From Datnioides undecimradiatus (taxonomy: Eukaryota; Chordata; Actinopteri; Lobotiformes; Datnioididae), in the NCBI GenBank assembly GCA_008933995.1, contig WARS01001868.1:496001-560000 (forward strand): a stretch of 64,000 nt of DNA. Reading direction: 5' to 3'. Below the pieces are notes generated by a model. The model saw only the letters and a list, made by a program, of their open reading frames with translations. It was not told the DNA's origin and did no database searches. Both the position numbers and the translations under genes were made by a program. Below are positions 13,626 through 27,136 of this stretch, piece by piece (the stretch's first letter is position 1; every line of letters begins with the position of its first letter).

Positions 13626-14060
13626 AAAAAAACTGAATTAAAACTGGAAAATAAGGGAGAACAGAGTTTGTTCTCTGGGGGTAATGTACACAGAGTGAAT
13701 GAGTAGCTCCCAGTGAGTAGTGGGAAAGTCCCCCTTCCCTCCCTCCTTTCATCTCCTCCTCCGCTCTCTCTCCTTCACCAGCGGAACCAGTCCTTGGGGA
13801 CAAGATCTGAATAGGAGCGCTGGACTGAATCATGCTTAGACATTGAGCAGACAGTAGGCACAGTCTTCCACTGAATACTGGAGTAATGCCTCAGGATGAT
13901 TTTGTCTTCTGATTTTGTCTGCCCATCAGTATTTCAACATATACAGTTATGTCTTGTTTATGGAGTAAATTGCTTAATTCTGTCTGTTGTAGTCTGGAGC
14001 TGTATTAGAGGAAAATCTTTGCAGACATTATTTTTTCATTCAGAGTTTTGTAGGCTGGGC

Positions 14061-14076
14061 GTGTGTGTGTGTGTGT
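14061..14076. repeat. (GT)n short microsatellite
   Basis: Eight GT units. Confidence 0.85.
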
Positions 14077-14811
14077 CATCAGCCACATGAAAAGCCCAGA
14101 GCACTGGGAATTCTGACGTACTTTGCCCCCTGGTACCATTCTTTCTTCAGACTGATCATGACCTGTGGCTGTCTGCATTTTTTCAACATCATCTGTGCCC
14201 ATCTGTGTTTTAACAAAGACGGCAAAGCAGTATTATACCATGTGAGTTTGTGCCCACTGAACATCATCCACCTTTACCAAATGTATCCCCTTATGACCCC
14301 CCCAAACCCTCTACATCTCTCTCCTGTGTATTTTTTCCAACACCAGGAGACATCTGGATTTCAACTGCAGACCATTACACGGTAACAGCTCTAGTTTTTA
14401 TGATCTTATGGCGAAAAGTGGCAAGTAGCAGCCGTAAAATGACAGACATCCAAGTGGTGGCATTACTGTAACAGGCATGTGATGAATGGGGCAAATTGTG
14501 CCCTCATGTTCCTTTCATCTGAGCTTTGATAAAAATGTTGATTTTCATGCTACAGCAATAAATTCACAACCAGAAGTTACAACTGTGCTGTGCATCCCCT
14601 TTTCCAGACATTGTGTTTATCAAGCCCAATGAGCACTTTGGCATGAGTTGCAGCGTTAAGATTTTCCACAGGAGTGCTGCCAAACCTCAATGAGATGTTT
14701 GTGATGAATCGTGTTAGATGGAAAGTGTATTAAACAGGGCTGAGAGGGGAGATTACCAGTAAAATGATGAGCGATGGAACAGTTGTGTGCACATACACAT
14801 TGTGTATGTGG

Positions 14812-14848
<37 letters not shown>
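14812..14848. repeat. (TG)n microsatellite
   Basis: About eighteen TG units, preceded by a degenerate TG-rich stretch. Confidence 0.95.
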
Positions 14849-14850
<2 letters not shown>

Positions 14851-15920
14851 TACTGCAATTCAGAGAGGAGCAGGGATTCTTGTATAAACATGTGCTATCC
14901 CCAGAAATCCATAACTCTTTCTACGTAAAGTCTTGAAGTAAAGCAGGAGGAGGGCGTGATTGGTGGATTTAAATCAAGTCCGTCCCCCTGCCTTTATGAA
15001 GGTCGACCTGGCTGTTACTGCTTCTATTTAATTTGCTCATCCAAGTATACAATAAACACAAGGTTTTCTTAACCAGCCAAAAGGATGACTGAGGTGAGAA
15101 GGATTCATCCCTTTGGGCTTAAAACACCACAGGGAAATAGTTTGAATGTCTGACACGGGTGCTCCTGGAATTCAAAAAGGCCCATTAACTTCAGCAGTAC
15201 AAAACCATATTACATAGGTTGGGTCTGTTTTGTAGGATTGTGACTGTGAGAACATCTGCAGGACAGATCTAGGATGGGAATGAGATGAGAGGGAGGCTAG
15301 TGTCCATCGGTTCTTGATCTCTGTGACCTTTGTACCTTTGAGAGGATTTATTTCTAAAGTTGAACCTTATGATCAAAAGTCCCACATACTGGACTCAGTT
15401 TCATAGACAAGAATTACTCCTGGCAAAGAAGGTCAAGAAAGAGACAAAATGTCTCCAAGTCTCTCTTTTTCTACAAGGGGATTGTTTTGTTTCTGTATGA
15501 GTTTGAATCCAAACCCTAAGATTGGCCCTCAGTTAAAGAGGTAACTGATCCAATGGCATCATGACCAGTTAAGAGGGAAAGAAATGACCACAGAAAGCTT
15601 GACTCAGCACATCTCACTGTTTCCAGCATTTCCTGAATATCTCACAATGCTCCATGCATAGACGGTCTGACAAAACTGAGTTAAAGGTTAAACTATAAGA
15701 GAGGTTTGGAAGAACAGGGCAAATACTGCATTGACGCCTGGCACTAAACTTTAATCTGATCGCATGTTAAAACGAGGTAGCTAAGCATATGGAACCCACA
15801 GGGACTGATATTTGTTGGTGGTCAGACTTGTAACCGGATCTCAGCCAGGTGTAAATCCAATTCAAGCATCTGCAGTTACATTGGTGTCAGGCTGTACAAA
15901 GGCACAGGACAGCAAATGTA

Positions 15921-16290
15921 GCTTAATGCTGCAGTGAGAATGCTAACATGTTCACAAAGATAGTGCTAAGATGTTGATTTAGCAAAAGAATCAGAGCGAT
16001 CAGGAACCACAAAGATTAACCCCATGGTGGCACTAAAGACAAAGTCAGGTGATCAAGACCAAAATATTCAAGTTTACACTACCTTTACCCCTGCAACCCC
16101 CTGCTAACAGAGGATTGACAGTGGAGATAATAAGGGGGATGCATTATGCTAACAAGGGGGGTGGCACCCCTTGTCATGGCATCCCCTTTAAACTTTCTGT
16201 TAATGACTATCTATCCAATAGATCTCAAGATATTTCAGAGTGGATTACTGTCATTTCAATAGCCACACCACTAGTAAAGCTAAAAAGCTT
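15921..16290. repeat. Degenerate copy of the teleost interspersed repeat carrying a hairpin
   Basis: Motifs GAATGCTAACATGTTCAC, ATGGTGGCACTA, AAAGTCAGGTGATCA and TATCCAATAGATCTCAAGATATTTCAG follow the same order as in the copy near 13 kb, but with unrelated sequence between. That inserted part includes a strong palindrome at 16132-16188. Assignment is by motif recognition only. Confidence 0.4.
16132..16188. repeat. 57-bp imperfect palindrome / hairpin
   Basis: The outer arms AAGGGGGATGC (16132-16142) and GCATCCCCTT (16179-16188) pair with one extra G. The inner arms ACAAGGGG and CCCCTTGT pair perfectly around a 7-base loop, separated from the outer stem by an unequal internal loop. The structure is read directly from the sequence. 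It could be a remnant of a palindromic mobile element or simply a hairpin; no function is claimed. Confidence 0.8.
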
Positions 16291-19200
16291 CAGTGTTCAA
16301 AAAAAGTTTCAGTGTGTGGCTGTTGCCTCAAACCTTTTCCCTCCAATTTCGCATTTATGAGGGATTTTAACTGCTTTATGCTTTATTATCTGGGAGGCCA
16401 TCCGGGAAGAGGATCTCTCAGAACATCCAAAAATCATCAAAGCTATAACAAACCAACAGAAAGTGAGATACGATAAAAAAGATTTGATCCAGATTTTGGG
16501 ACAACCCTTCCTACCCTCAGTAACATCGCTAATGTTTCAACCCCACCACTTCAGACATGTAATGTGGGCATTTTGCTCTGAACTGGGCCACACCCACCGA
16601 GACTCCAGCTGGCTTGTGCTCCATCTCCACTGTTAAACTCCACTTCTATCATGAAGTCTTTGATTAGCATATCCTGCTGGCCCTTAATTATTACAGGCTG
16701 TATGTGATGTTTAATTTATGACATCAGCTCTCCAAAGAGTACAAAAAATAACAAGAGTGTGGGACAGAGAACAGCAGGACCAACGTGAGCCAAGAACAGG
16801 GGCTGCGTGCCACATGTGAGACCTAGGTAGTGCGTTTGAGTGGTCGGTTGCAAGCTGAGTGTGCAAGTCAGGCCAGGGGCAAGAAACAATCCAAGCTGTT
16901 TCTCAGCTGCTGAAAGAGCCACTGGGGTCATTCAATCACACTAAAGTAGAGTGCAAGTGTACTGTCACCCCTAAAGTACAGTTACAAGTTGTCACAAATC
17001 CCACAATAACAACTTAATTGTTTATAATTTTCTTTTATTTTGCTTATTGTTTATTTTATGTCAAGTGCATTTAATACCACCAACGCACCTGGGCTAACAT
17101 GTATGATACAGAGGTGAAATAAGACTTGGAAAATAACTTCTCACATAATACATTACACAGGAGCCAAAGATTATGATCTTCTCTCACAGGCAAAAACCAA
17201 CTAATCAGGAGAAATCAGCAGATATGAGGAGCATTTTACTGAGAAGTGAAGTCTTAAGGGTTAACGGTTTTATCATCATACAATGAGCATAAGATAAAGG
17301 AAATTCTGGCCACCCTCACATAAACTGTTTATTGATCTAATAAGTTCAGCTCATTAATTTCATTTTCTTTTCTTTTCTGGAGATCAGGAAATTTATGGGT
17401 AAAATCTGATTTTCACTGATCACATCTGTAGAGCAAACATTCTGTGTTGATTTTACTGTGTTGGGACAAACAAAATCAGCTGCTGATTTGTCTTTTCTGC
17501 CCAGTTTCTTCTCCCCTGGATTGAAGATATTTTGTTACTTGTCTTCACAAGACACCTAGCTGTAAACTGTGAACTGTAAAAGGCGTACAGTGTCTTCCTG
17601 CAGCAGGAAACTCAACATTTAATGGATGTGCAGCCACATAAAATGATGAGACTTAATTATAGGTGCAGAGACATAAACTTGTATGGGGAAGGTACAGAAT
17701 TACTGCAGTGCACTGGGACTGGGATTGCTTTTACTTGCTCATGGTTGGTGCATCTATGGTTTTTTTATTTTCTACCTGTCAACTTTTCAACTTTTCATGC
17801 AAAAACATTACTTGGGCAACATCTTTTGTTGTTTAAGTGAACCTTAAAGTATAATCGAATGCAAGGGACATATTGTACCTCAAAATGACAAATAAAGTAC
17901 ATCTAATGAAATACGACACCGCTAAGATTGGGAAACAATCCAAAAAGTTGTATTATACTTTGGGAAATAAAAGATTTACATGATTTTTAAAGTCACTATG
18001 TGTCTTGTTGTTGTTAAACAAAGCAGTTTAAGCTATGAGGTAACATTTTATACTATGAAAGTTCGTTATAAGTTTAATGTGCTGAAAATTTTAGCCACAG
18101 GGGTTTCGCTCTTGACTCGAGGGAGAGTGATCCCTCCAGAGCACAAACATCCAGGCGACGGGACCCCTGCCAATGGGGGATTTGCACTCAATTGATAAGT
18201 GGCAGCTGGTGAGTTCATGACAACGTGTCAAGCGCATAGTGTGTATGTCTAAGAGGAGATGTGCCTGTGTTCATTAACGCGTGTGTATGTGTGTGTGTCT
18301 CTGTGTGTGTTTGTGTGTATCCATGCTTTTATGGTCTAAACTGATGTATTACTCTCTTGTGAGCAACTGCTGAAGACTTTCACATGTGCACCGGTTTTAT
18401 ACACTCATGATAATATTTATATGAGCTCAGTTCCAGCTGAAGGCCAATGGAAACTCTTTGTGTCCCAAGCACTCATATCATCATGAAAACAAACACCAAA
18501 AGAAAGAGGTGCACTGGGTGAGTTTATTTTTGTCTGTGTGGGTGCTTTTAAACTCCTTCAATGGATAAGCAGCCATTAAAACTGTCTGTCTGCATGGGGA
18601 TGTTTGAAAAACTGTTTCAGTGCAATTTACATTTCTCCTTTTCCTTTATTTAATCACAAAATAAATATTCTGAAATACTTGGGCAACTGTTTAATTATAT
18701 GGCAACATAAAGAAGAAGCTTTCTATTTTAAGATAATAATCTGGTTTTATTTATTCTTTATTTTAGCGACTATAGCTGATAAAAGCATCTAGGTGTGTTT
18801 TGTCTAAAGACTTGATTAACGCTAGGCTGATCCTAACATAACCACACACAAAACACAAAGATTATTTGTTAATACTACTTTGAAAAAGAACGAAAGCAGC
18901 GACAAGACACACACTTACCTCATTTCATCTTACAGATATAATTTGGCAGTTTGATGTTGAAATACGCCAGTCCACTGCAGTGTAGCAGGTTTGTCTTAAT
19001 TCACATGCAAAGTAAGCCTAAAATATAGAGCCTGGAAGAAGGAAATACACAATAAATGCTGCATAATGTTGTGGACAATTAAAAGTTTATTCATGTTTTA
19101 TTGTGGCTGAAACTGTTTCTGTTCATTTTTGTTTTAGCTCCCAGAAAGTCTTTGACCACAGTGCTACATGTATCATGGTTGAGTCCACGTGACTGTGTAG

Positions 19201-22200
19201 ATTTAACCATGACGTGACAGAAGGGGTGACATGGCACTGTACACCGGCCACATTTTGGGGGGTTTTAAAATGCTGAAAGACTATGATGTTGAATATGTTT
19301 TATTCGTTTGGTTTTTTGCTGTGGCCAAGTAGTCGTTTCTCTTTTATACAAAGCTCAAATCACAGCGGATTTGTACTTCCACAGGGTGGAGATCCTGAAC
19401 CTCTGTGTATTGCCCACACAATGGCTGGTGGCTTGTTCGAGAGGCGGCAGGCCCCATAAAAGATGACCCTGACCCTAAGCTGTTTCTTTTGAATGCAGGA
19501 ACATTTTCTGCATCCTGCAAGCAGAGAATGACAAAGGCCTGTGAACTAATGATATATTGGGATGTCGTGTTATGTAATGCCTCACAAGTTGCAAGCAGTA
19601 CTTTGTAATCAACACATTTATAGGGAGCCACTGGAGAAGAGAGATCACAGCAGAGGTTATATGCTCTTTTCTTTCATTACCAGTGTACTGTGTCCTCAAG
19701 TGATGCATAAATACATTGAAATAGCTTGGCACCGCTTTAAGTCACTCTCAAACACAGTTGTGAATTTTTGTTTGTTTGCATTATAGAGAATGAGTCATTC
19801 AAATGAAAATGATTAGGTCTGATAGAGCTTTAATATACCTTTCTAATAGAAAAACAATTGTGTCTTTGACTTTAGTTCAGTTCTGAGCTCTGGAACAAAA
19901 TTATGGCAGGTCAAAGACGTAAAAAGACCTTGCACAAGTTGCCAGGCTTTAAACGTTTTGAGTGGAATAGGATGGAAAAAGGTCGAAAGAAATAAGGGTA
20001 ATAGAAACTGGTTGACATTTTTCAGATTCTCCAGGGTTGACTTTGGCCTTCTCTGACAGAAATATGCTCATTTCCACTGTTAAAATGTAGGCACAAGAAT
20101 TTAGTTTCATAAACAGCTTAGACTCTCACTGGAGTCAAATTAACAACCATTTATTCTTTGAGGTGACTATCCATATTAATCATTTGTAATAAGCTTTAAA
20201 ACAAAAACACTTTAAATCATCAATCATCAATCATTGTGCTTTTCCAAAAGATATGCATTTCAAATTTTCTTTACATAAATTTAATACAATTGCACCTGTA
20301 ATAAACTCCAGTTCAAACCTCAGCACAGACTGGCAACTTGTTTGCGCAGTGTCACTCCTCAGACCTTTGCAATTTGCAATGTGACAAGCCGCCTTCAGCA
20401 GTGAGAGAAGAACATAACGAATGGGTCTTGTTAAAACACACGGGTATGAACTGCCTTCCATAATTACAGTCACCACTACAAACAGCCGACAGGGCGGAGC
20501 TGGGCTTGCACGGGTGGGGAACGAGACATGGTTAGTTAAATCCTTAGACGACAGGCGACAACTTTGGCGCTTTTTTTTTTTTGCAGCTTTTGTCGCCAGA
20601 TTTAATATAAGTGAGTGTTAAGTCTCTCCACGAGAGAGGAGACTCCACTTTGAACCCAAATCTGGGCAGAATGTACGAGATACAACAGGTTACATAAGGA
20701 AAAAAGCTTTGCCTTTAAAATGATGTATAGCTTCTACCAATATTTGTATTTGGGTAAACCTTTGCGAGATCATTATAATGCGTGTTATTTAGTCAGCCAA
20801 GAAATAATGTGCTTCATAGTAGTACATTTATGATGCTAGACAACCCTAAACTAATTAACATCTACATCAAAGTGAGTGTAATGACTCAAAGTGTAATTTG
20901 TTTAAGTCTTCCCCTTACCCTTCAGAAGAAAACACGTGTGGGCTCGCTCTTTTTCTCATCATCTTCGTGAATGTGTTGGCAACACTATTACTTCTCTTGT
21001 TCATCCTTATGAATTCCATGTGTCAGTGCTCAAGGCTTTATCCGCGTAGCTAAACATAATTCGATTTTTACTTTTACCTCTAAATAAACATTAAACAAAA
21101 CCTGGTGGTGCCCAACAAAGTAGGAAGTGACCTGACATTTTGGTGTTATGTGTTTGACATAAATCAGAGGAAAAACTGTAACATTAACTGAGGCAAGTTG
21201 TATTTTATAGAGAGTTTAGCTTTAGTAATTTGCATTTTACTGTATATCAACTTGTCAGTATAAATATTATGTACGTATTTTATAAAATACAAGTATACAA
21301 TATATACATTCTGCAAAATATTAAAGATGCAATTTCAAATTCTTATTTTAGTGGTATATTGTAAAAACATGCAGCATGTTTCTATTTCCCACCCTGGTTC
21401 AAACTGCGGCACTCCAAAAAACTACAAATCCATCTCTTAGAGGATGAAGAGTCAGTGACATTCCCAGTAAACGGTAAAAGAGAGGTTCACAGGTTCAAAA
21501 TAAATTTACAACTCCCTTCTTTATTAAGAACATCAGTGTGCCAAAGATATTGTAAAACAATAAAATATTACAAAAAGAAAATATGTAACAGGAACTACCT
21601 TAACAATGAGAGATAAATGGCAGACGATAGCATCAGTGAGCTCTCAGAGGCTAACACTTTCTAAGACTGTAAACAGATGTTCTGCATTTCTTGAATAGCA
21701 CAAGTTGGACCAAGCTCAGCATTGTTAAAACAGGAAGAAGGCTGCAGCCCCGCTGAACTCAAGGACCACAGAGAACACAACAGTTTGCCACATGAGTTAT
21801 GAACTTAACTCTCTGCAGCTCCTTAACAAAATCACCTTGCAGTCCCTGAACCTTCAAAGGATCAGAGCCACAGTTCCCTGTTAGTACAAATGATATCACC
21901 ATCTGATCCTGTACCTGTTACACACTCTTTGGCATATTTATATAGGGCATATATTACAAGGCCATACATGCATGGTTGTCTCACTGTGTTTAATTTAGTT
22001 AATACCACTGATTGATTCATGCCTGGCATCAATATTCTTGGCATACGTCTTTGTACAAGATAAAATCTGTGCTTGCAAATATTTTCCAATGCAACATGTC
22101 CAAAAAGAGATGAGCTGCAAGCGGGAGCATGAGCAGACAGGTGAGACTGACTCATCAAACATACTAGTGGGGATTTTTCTTGGTGATAACAGATTTTTTG

Positions 22201-23650
22201 TCATCATCCTAAGTGTACTCTTAAGTTTGGGTTTTTTTTAAAACAGTAAAGTCTTTTAATGTTCCACAGTCTCTGTTTAGGGAGGTTTGCCATGATAAAA
22301 ATCTGGCCAGGGACTGAGTCACACATTGTGGAATGGAAAATAAGGTGTTCTGCCGTGGTCCATCAGGCCAAACAGGCTTTGACAATGCAAAATAACAGCA
22401 ATCTGCCAGACAAGGTTCTGGGTTTGTTTTCTGTCAAAAGGTTTTACTGATTTCTTCAAGACAACAAACACTCGTCAATAATTTTTTAAAATAAAAAAAA
22501 AACAAAAACACAACTTACCTTACAACAGCTTGTTCTGCAAAGACCTAAAGATCTCATAAATAATGCAACATCATAAAATATCTGCAATTCAACCTTGACA
22601 AATTGTACATTCGTGTTTAGGTAGCTAAATCAATCAATCATGCTTTGATTGTGATCTGAAAATATAAAACTGGCATCTGACTACCTTTCCTTTTTTTTTT
22701 TTCTTAAAGAGACAGTCAGCTCCTGGGTTTCCCCGTCTCTGATGGTGCACTTACCTCTTTTGTATCCAGGATTTGCTTCTGTGCCAGAAAGGCACACAAA
22801 CAGAGAACAAAACATGCACACTCACACTGAAACTGAATTTCAAATACACACTCCTTTGTGTCGCTCCCAGATTCTTTATCTGCAGCGCAACATCCTACAT
22901 TGCGTAAAAATCTAATCTGTGTTTGGAACTGCCAGGAGCTACTCAGTGCCAGGATCCACAATTTATCTAGTCTTTTGATGTGTTGTATTTCCTCCGTCTG
23001 GCTCCTCAAGAATCTATCATTAAAGTGATACCGCAAAATCAACTCCATTCTGTAATTCATCTCCATCACAACACTGTGGAGTGATGTTTTGTTGTAGGGT
23101 CTCTGAAAGATTATTGGGTTTAAATGTGTGTAATTCAAGTTGTACAAAGTTTAGGAGTTCTTGACAAATGAAATGCTTTGGTTTACAAGGAACCTGAGGA
23201 GGAAGAGGACATGCAGACGCAAGCTCCTTTGCAGCCTTTACCATAAAGATGTCCTTCTGAAATCCTCCATGTGTTTTAAGATGCTGCCATCATACTGAAA
23301 TCCTGTATGTTTGTAAGAAGACAAAGTGTATTGAAAGTATTGCAACATTTCAAAGTGTGTGCAGGTAGAAGCAGACTTTTTTTCAAGTTAAAAACTTTAA
23401 ACAGAAAATAGTTATTACATCAACCAAGTTTAAAGTATTCCAAGAATGTGTCCTGTATGCCTGTGTGTGCCCTTCTATGGTGGCTTTTCCAGACTGGGAC
23501 TGAATACAAGGTCTGTCCTTAAGTCTTAATATCTATTAGCTGTCTTTTCAGAGTATTGGTTTACTAAACCAGGCTACACCATTAAACTTTTGAAATGTCT
23601 TTGCCAGTTAATATTTAATTGGTTGCTAGGGGAATTGTCTGAGATCCTGT
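16291..23650. other. Intergenic sequence, no gene seen
   Basis: Mostly AT-rich. It includes a degenerate GT-rich stretch near 18281-18318 and an inverted repeat GGCGACAA/TTGTCGCC around a T-run (about 20549-20598). Three strong splice-donor matches on the minus strand are discussed as a finding. The minus-strand open frame at 22716-23147 (143 codons) has no recognisable domain, so it is not called. Confidence 0.45.
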
Positions 23651-23659
23651 GTCTGTCTG

Positions 23660-23709
<50 letters not shown>
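23651..23709. repeat. (GTCT)n(CTAT)n compound microsatellite
   Basis: A short GTCT run followed by about twelve CTAT units. Confidence 0.96.
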
Positions 23710-23734
23710 ACTGCTCTTAATTTTGGGACTGTAG

Positions 23735-24860
23735 CGCCCATTTTTTGAGTTTTTTTTGAGGGATGTAAACAGGAAGTACTACGTTGCTATGGAGTCGGCT
23801 AGAAGTGGGTAAAACTTGAGCCCAGTTTGATTAACCAATATTTGTTCATATTTAGGCAACTTCAAAACTTGGCCGAATTAGATATTGGAAGTCGCTGCTT
23901 GCATCACAATCACGAATTTACTGGCAGCTGTTCCTGGATTACTTTGACACTGAAGAAAACTTAAAAACGTGATATTTCTTGGGGAAGTTCTGCACTGCAG
24001 GTAAAGCGTCTTCTCTCCCTGATTGACAAGTGGACTGACGGGCGTTTATTCGTGATGAAGATGCGGTGACTTCGGAAAGTAAGTCACATTTACTCTATCA
24101 TGTGAGGTTTGTTCAAATTTGACTGACTTATGACTCTGAATGAATTTGCGGCAATCGGCCATCAGTATTTTTTTTAAAGTGGCTAGCTTAAATCCAAAGG
24201 CTGTCACAGCCACTGCTGCTGTTTACTACCACTGAGCACATTGGTAAAACAATAACTAACTTTAAACGATTTTTAAAACACCGTGTACTTGTCCGTGTTT
24301 TGTTTACAAACTTTTCAATTATTCTAATTATCAAACAGCACTTTAATGAAGCGTCCACCATATCGTATTGTTGTACTCTTAATTCTAAATAAGTTGTATA
24401 TTAGCAAGCTAGCATTAGCTTTAGCATTGTCATCTGGGTCAGTTAGCTAACAGTCATGGCAGTTAGGCTCATCTCCATGTACTTGTTTATGAAACTAATC
24501 TCTACACAAGACTTGTGTGGTAGAAATTTGTTTTAATTAACCAATGTCTTGTGTTAACTTAGCTAGGCGAAGTCTGGACTTGAGAACAGCTGGTGCAACC
24601 TGTTCCTGGTGTGCGTGTTTACAGTGGACTGAGGTATCTGTCAAGCAAGATTTTGGGATTTCTCAGCTGGCTCCATGATGAATCTTATTATCTGTAGGTG
24701 TTGCTTTAACAGCAGAGGACAATATAAGAAAAGATGGATTGGAAGTTTTCTCTGGTTTTCATATCTAGGCTTACATCCGGTGAACGTGGATGTGGAAAAC
24801 AGGACAAAGAAGGGACTGGAGCAATGGCTCTGAACTGAGGAAAAAACTCAAGCACTAAAT
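23735..24860. other. Distinct non-coding block, possible interspersed repeat or non-coding transcript start
   Basis: This stretch differs from its surroundings: moderate complexity, no long open frame, CpG-containing, with two donor-like sites on the + strand (GCAG/GTAAAG near 23999 and GAAA/GTAAGT near 24077). It also carries TAGCAAGCTAGCATTAGCTTTAGCATT-like motifs of a kind common in fish repeats. I cannot decide between a mobile-element remnant and an untranslated first exon of an RNA gene. The boundaries are approximate. Confidence 0.3.
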
Positions 24861-26900
24861 CACAATTTACTTCTCTCCTTCACACTATATATCCTACCTT
24901 TTGTCTCACCGGGACTTATTTTGTGAAGAATTATTCTGCCTGAAAGTCTTCAAATGAAGCATAACCACCAGTGGTCCAGCTTCAGATAAATCACCATGTT
25001 TTGGTTAAGAAGACAGTTTAAGGGAGCAAGTGTGCGCCTTGTACTGGGACTAGTTTGAGTGCATTGAAATTAGTGCGGTGTAGGTGTAGAGCCACCCTAA
25101 ATACAGGGCTCAGGCCATAATTTGAACCATATATCTGACCACGTAACCATTATGTGCCTAAGTGGTCAGTTTAGAAAGACTGATGTGTTCTTGTTGTTGT
25201 AAATATCCTCTCCCCTTTTGAGGACATGATTTTCATGTGATACAAATCAGAAGAAAGTAAAAACACATGCTAAGAAGGGGTTACCTGAGGAGAAACTGTT
25301 GTGAAAACTGCAGGCAAAAGGTTGATATGCTTAGACATGATAATGCAGCACAAGTAGCTACAGTCTATACATTGATAGCGTCTTAAAGGAGACTCCAGGT
25401 GTGCTCTTCTTGCTAAATGTCTCTGTCAGTCAGTGTGTTTGAGTGGTAATTAATGGTGATTTAAATGTGAATGTGGCTATGGATCAGCCATTTGACTACA
25501 GGTCTTCTTTAACTTTATATATCTCAGTGCTTTTTAACAATTTCAAAAACCGAACAGCGGGATATTAAAGTTGTAATGTTGCAGAGTGTAACTTAAGAGA
25601 GCTCTTAAATGTTAACTTTTCAGCGGCCACTGTCTTTTTTACATTCAAACTCATCTTTCACACACCTCGCAATGTGACGCAGTGGCAGATGTGGCCACAA
25701 CCACCTTGCTGTTTATTTACCAACCAGCTTTTACTGGGCAGTTAATGGAAGTCTGCCCCCCACTGGAACAGCCATAGGGCAGCTTATAAAACACAGCTGG
25801 CATTTTTGGCTTTTCTTGAGACAACAGTGTTGCTAGTCTTTTCTCAAGGAGGGCCTGTCCATGACCGAAGGTAGGACATCTGCCAAAGGGTAATCATCAC
25901 TTGTGTATTCATCATATCTGTTATTACTAGTGAACAGTTGGGTGTTGGGCGTCAAGTTTGCTCAACTGTCAGCCTATTATGTACCTGGCAAAGTAAATAC
26001 AAAGTAAATACAGCAGCATCTGAATCTCTTTTTGCTCTCAAACCTTGGTATCACTTCACTGTATGGGGCCAGTGTTCACGGCATAAGTCTGTCTGTTCTG
26101 CCTCTACATGCTGTAGTTACAACATTAAGACCTGCTTAACTATTTTTTCAAAGCTAAATATATATTTTGACTCTTAACTGTATTATAGTTTGACCAGAGA
26201 TCCACAAACTTCTATCATCTGAAGCCCTGTGCTGGTTCTGCTTGGCCCATTAAACCCAGTTGATTTCTGGAATTGGACTGAACACAAACTGATTCAAGAA
26301 CGTGCAACATGGCCCTATATATTAAGCACAATATGATGCAGGACCCCTTTATAAGATATGGCCAAAGACAAGGTAATGAATTCTGGGACACATTAAAAGT
26401 AAAGAATAAATAATAATAAAGAAGCATGAAACAGTATGATAGTATTATTTTGGCCTGTTTAATATTCTTGTTGAAACTGCCCGTGCGGAGTCACCAGTCA
26501 ATCATTTACTTGTTGGAAGTACCCACAGCAAGAATTTGATATATTTTAAATCAAGTCAAGTCAATTTTATGATAGCCTAAATTCATGAATCACAAGTTTG
26601 TTTCGAAAGGCTTTGCTCTTTGTATCATGCCCTCTGTTCTTAGACTCTTTTTTATTAAATGCAACCATGTGAGCACATTATCATACGAAGTTAAAAAAAC
26701 AGTTGTTAACACAACAAGCTCAGATATACAGGTCCTGTCTCCTTTGATTTTTTGTGCTAGTACATTATTATGTTGTGGTGGAGCAAGTACTATTTAAGTA
26801 TGTGTACTAATGTGTTTTGAGCATGCTTTGCTGATTCACCATGACTCCCTGATAGTTAGGAGAATCACTACAATACTGTCGTGTATATCAAGAGCAGCCT
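24861..26900. other. Upstream flank of col5a1, no gene seen
   Basis: AT-rich, non-repetitive sequence between the block near 24 kb and the CpG-rich promoter. Open frames at 25938-26177 and 26585-26797 have no recognisable features. Confidence 0.5.
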
Positions 26901-26929
26901 CTTTGTCCATGATTTGCTCCTGCCGCAGT

Positions 26930-27136
26930 TTGCTTTTCCCGCTCGGACCTTCTCTCCTTTGGAAATAGCGGACTCCATGTCGGAGCATTCAGAGCGCTGG
27001 GATTGTAGGCGTGAAACTTTCCCTCAACTTTTCCTCCCACCCACGGCCCAGTAACAGGGCCGGCTCTAATGTATGGACTCCTCTGATTTGCTCGAGCCTC
27101 CTGTCCGCGGAGTGACTGACAGCCTGGGGGAAAGGC

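Larger units (their letters stand above)
13626..15920. other. Intergenic sequence, no gene seen
   Basis: It contains two GT microsatellites (listed separately). Open frames near 13.9-14.5 kb overlap on both strands and have no recognisable domain. Confidence 0.5.

Noticed and set aside
22716..23147. 143-codon minus-strand open frame, the second longest in the window
   Set aside because: No domain recognised and no upstream signal. It contains a strong donor match on the same strand, so if anything it would be part of a spliced RNA, not an intact gene.
23651..23709. CRISPR-like tandem array
   Set aside because: Tetranucleotide microsatellite without spacers in a vertebrate genome.
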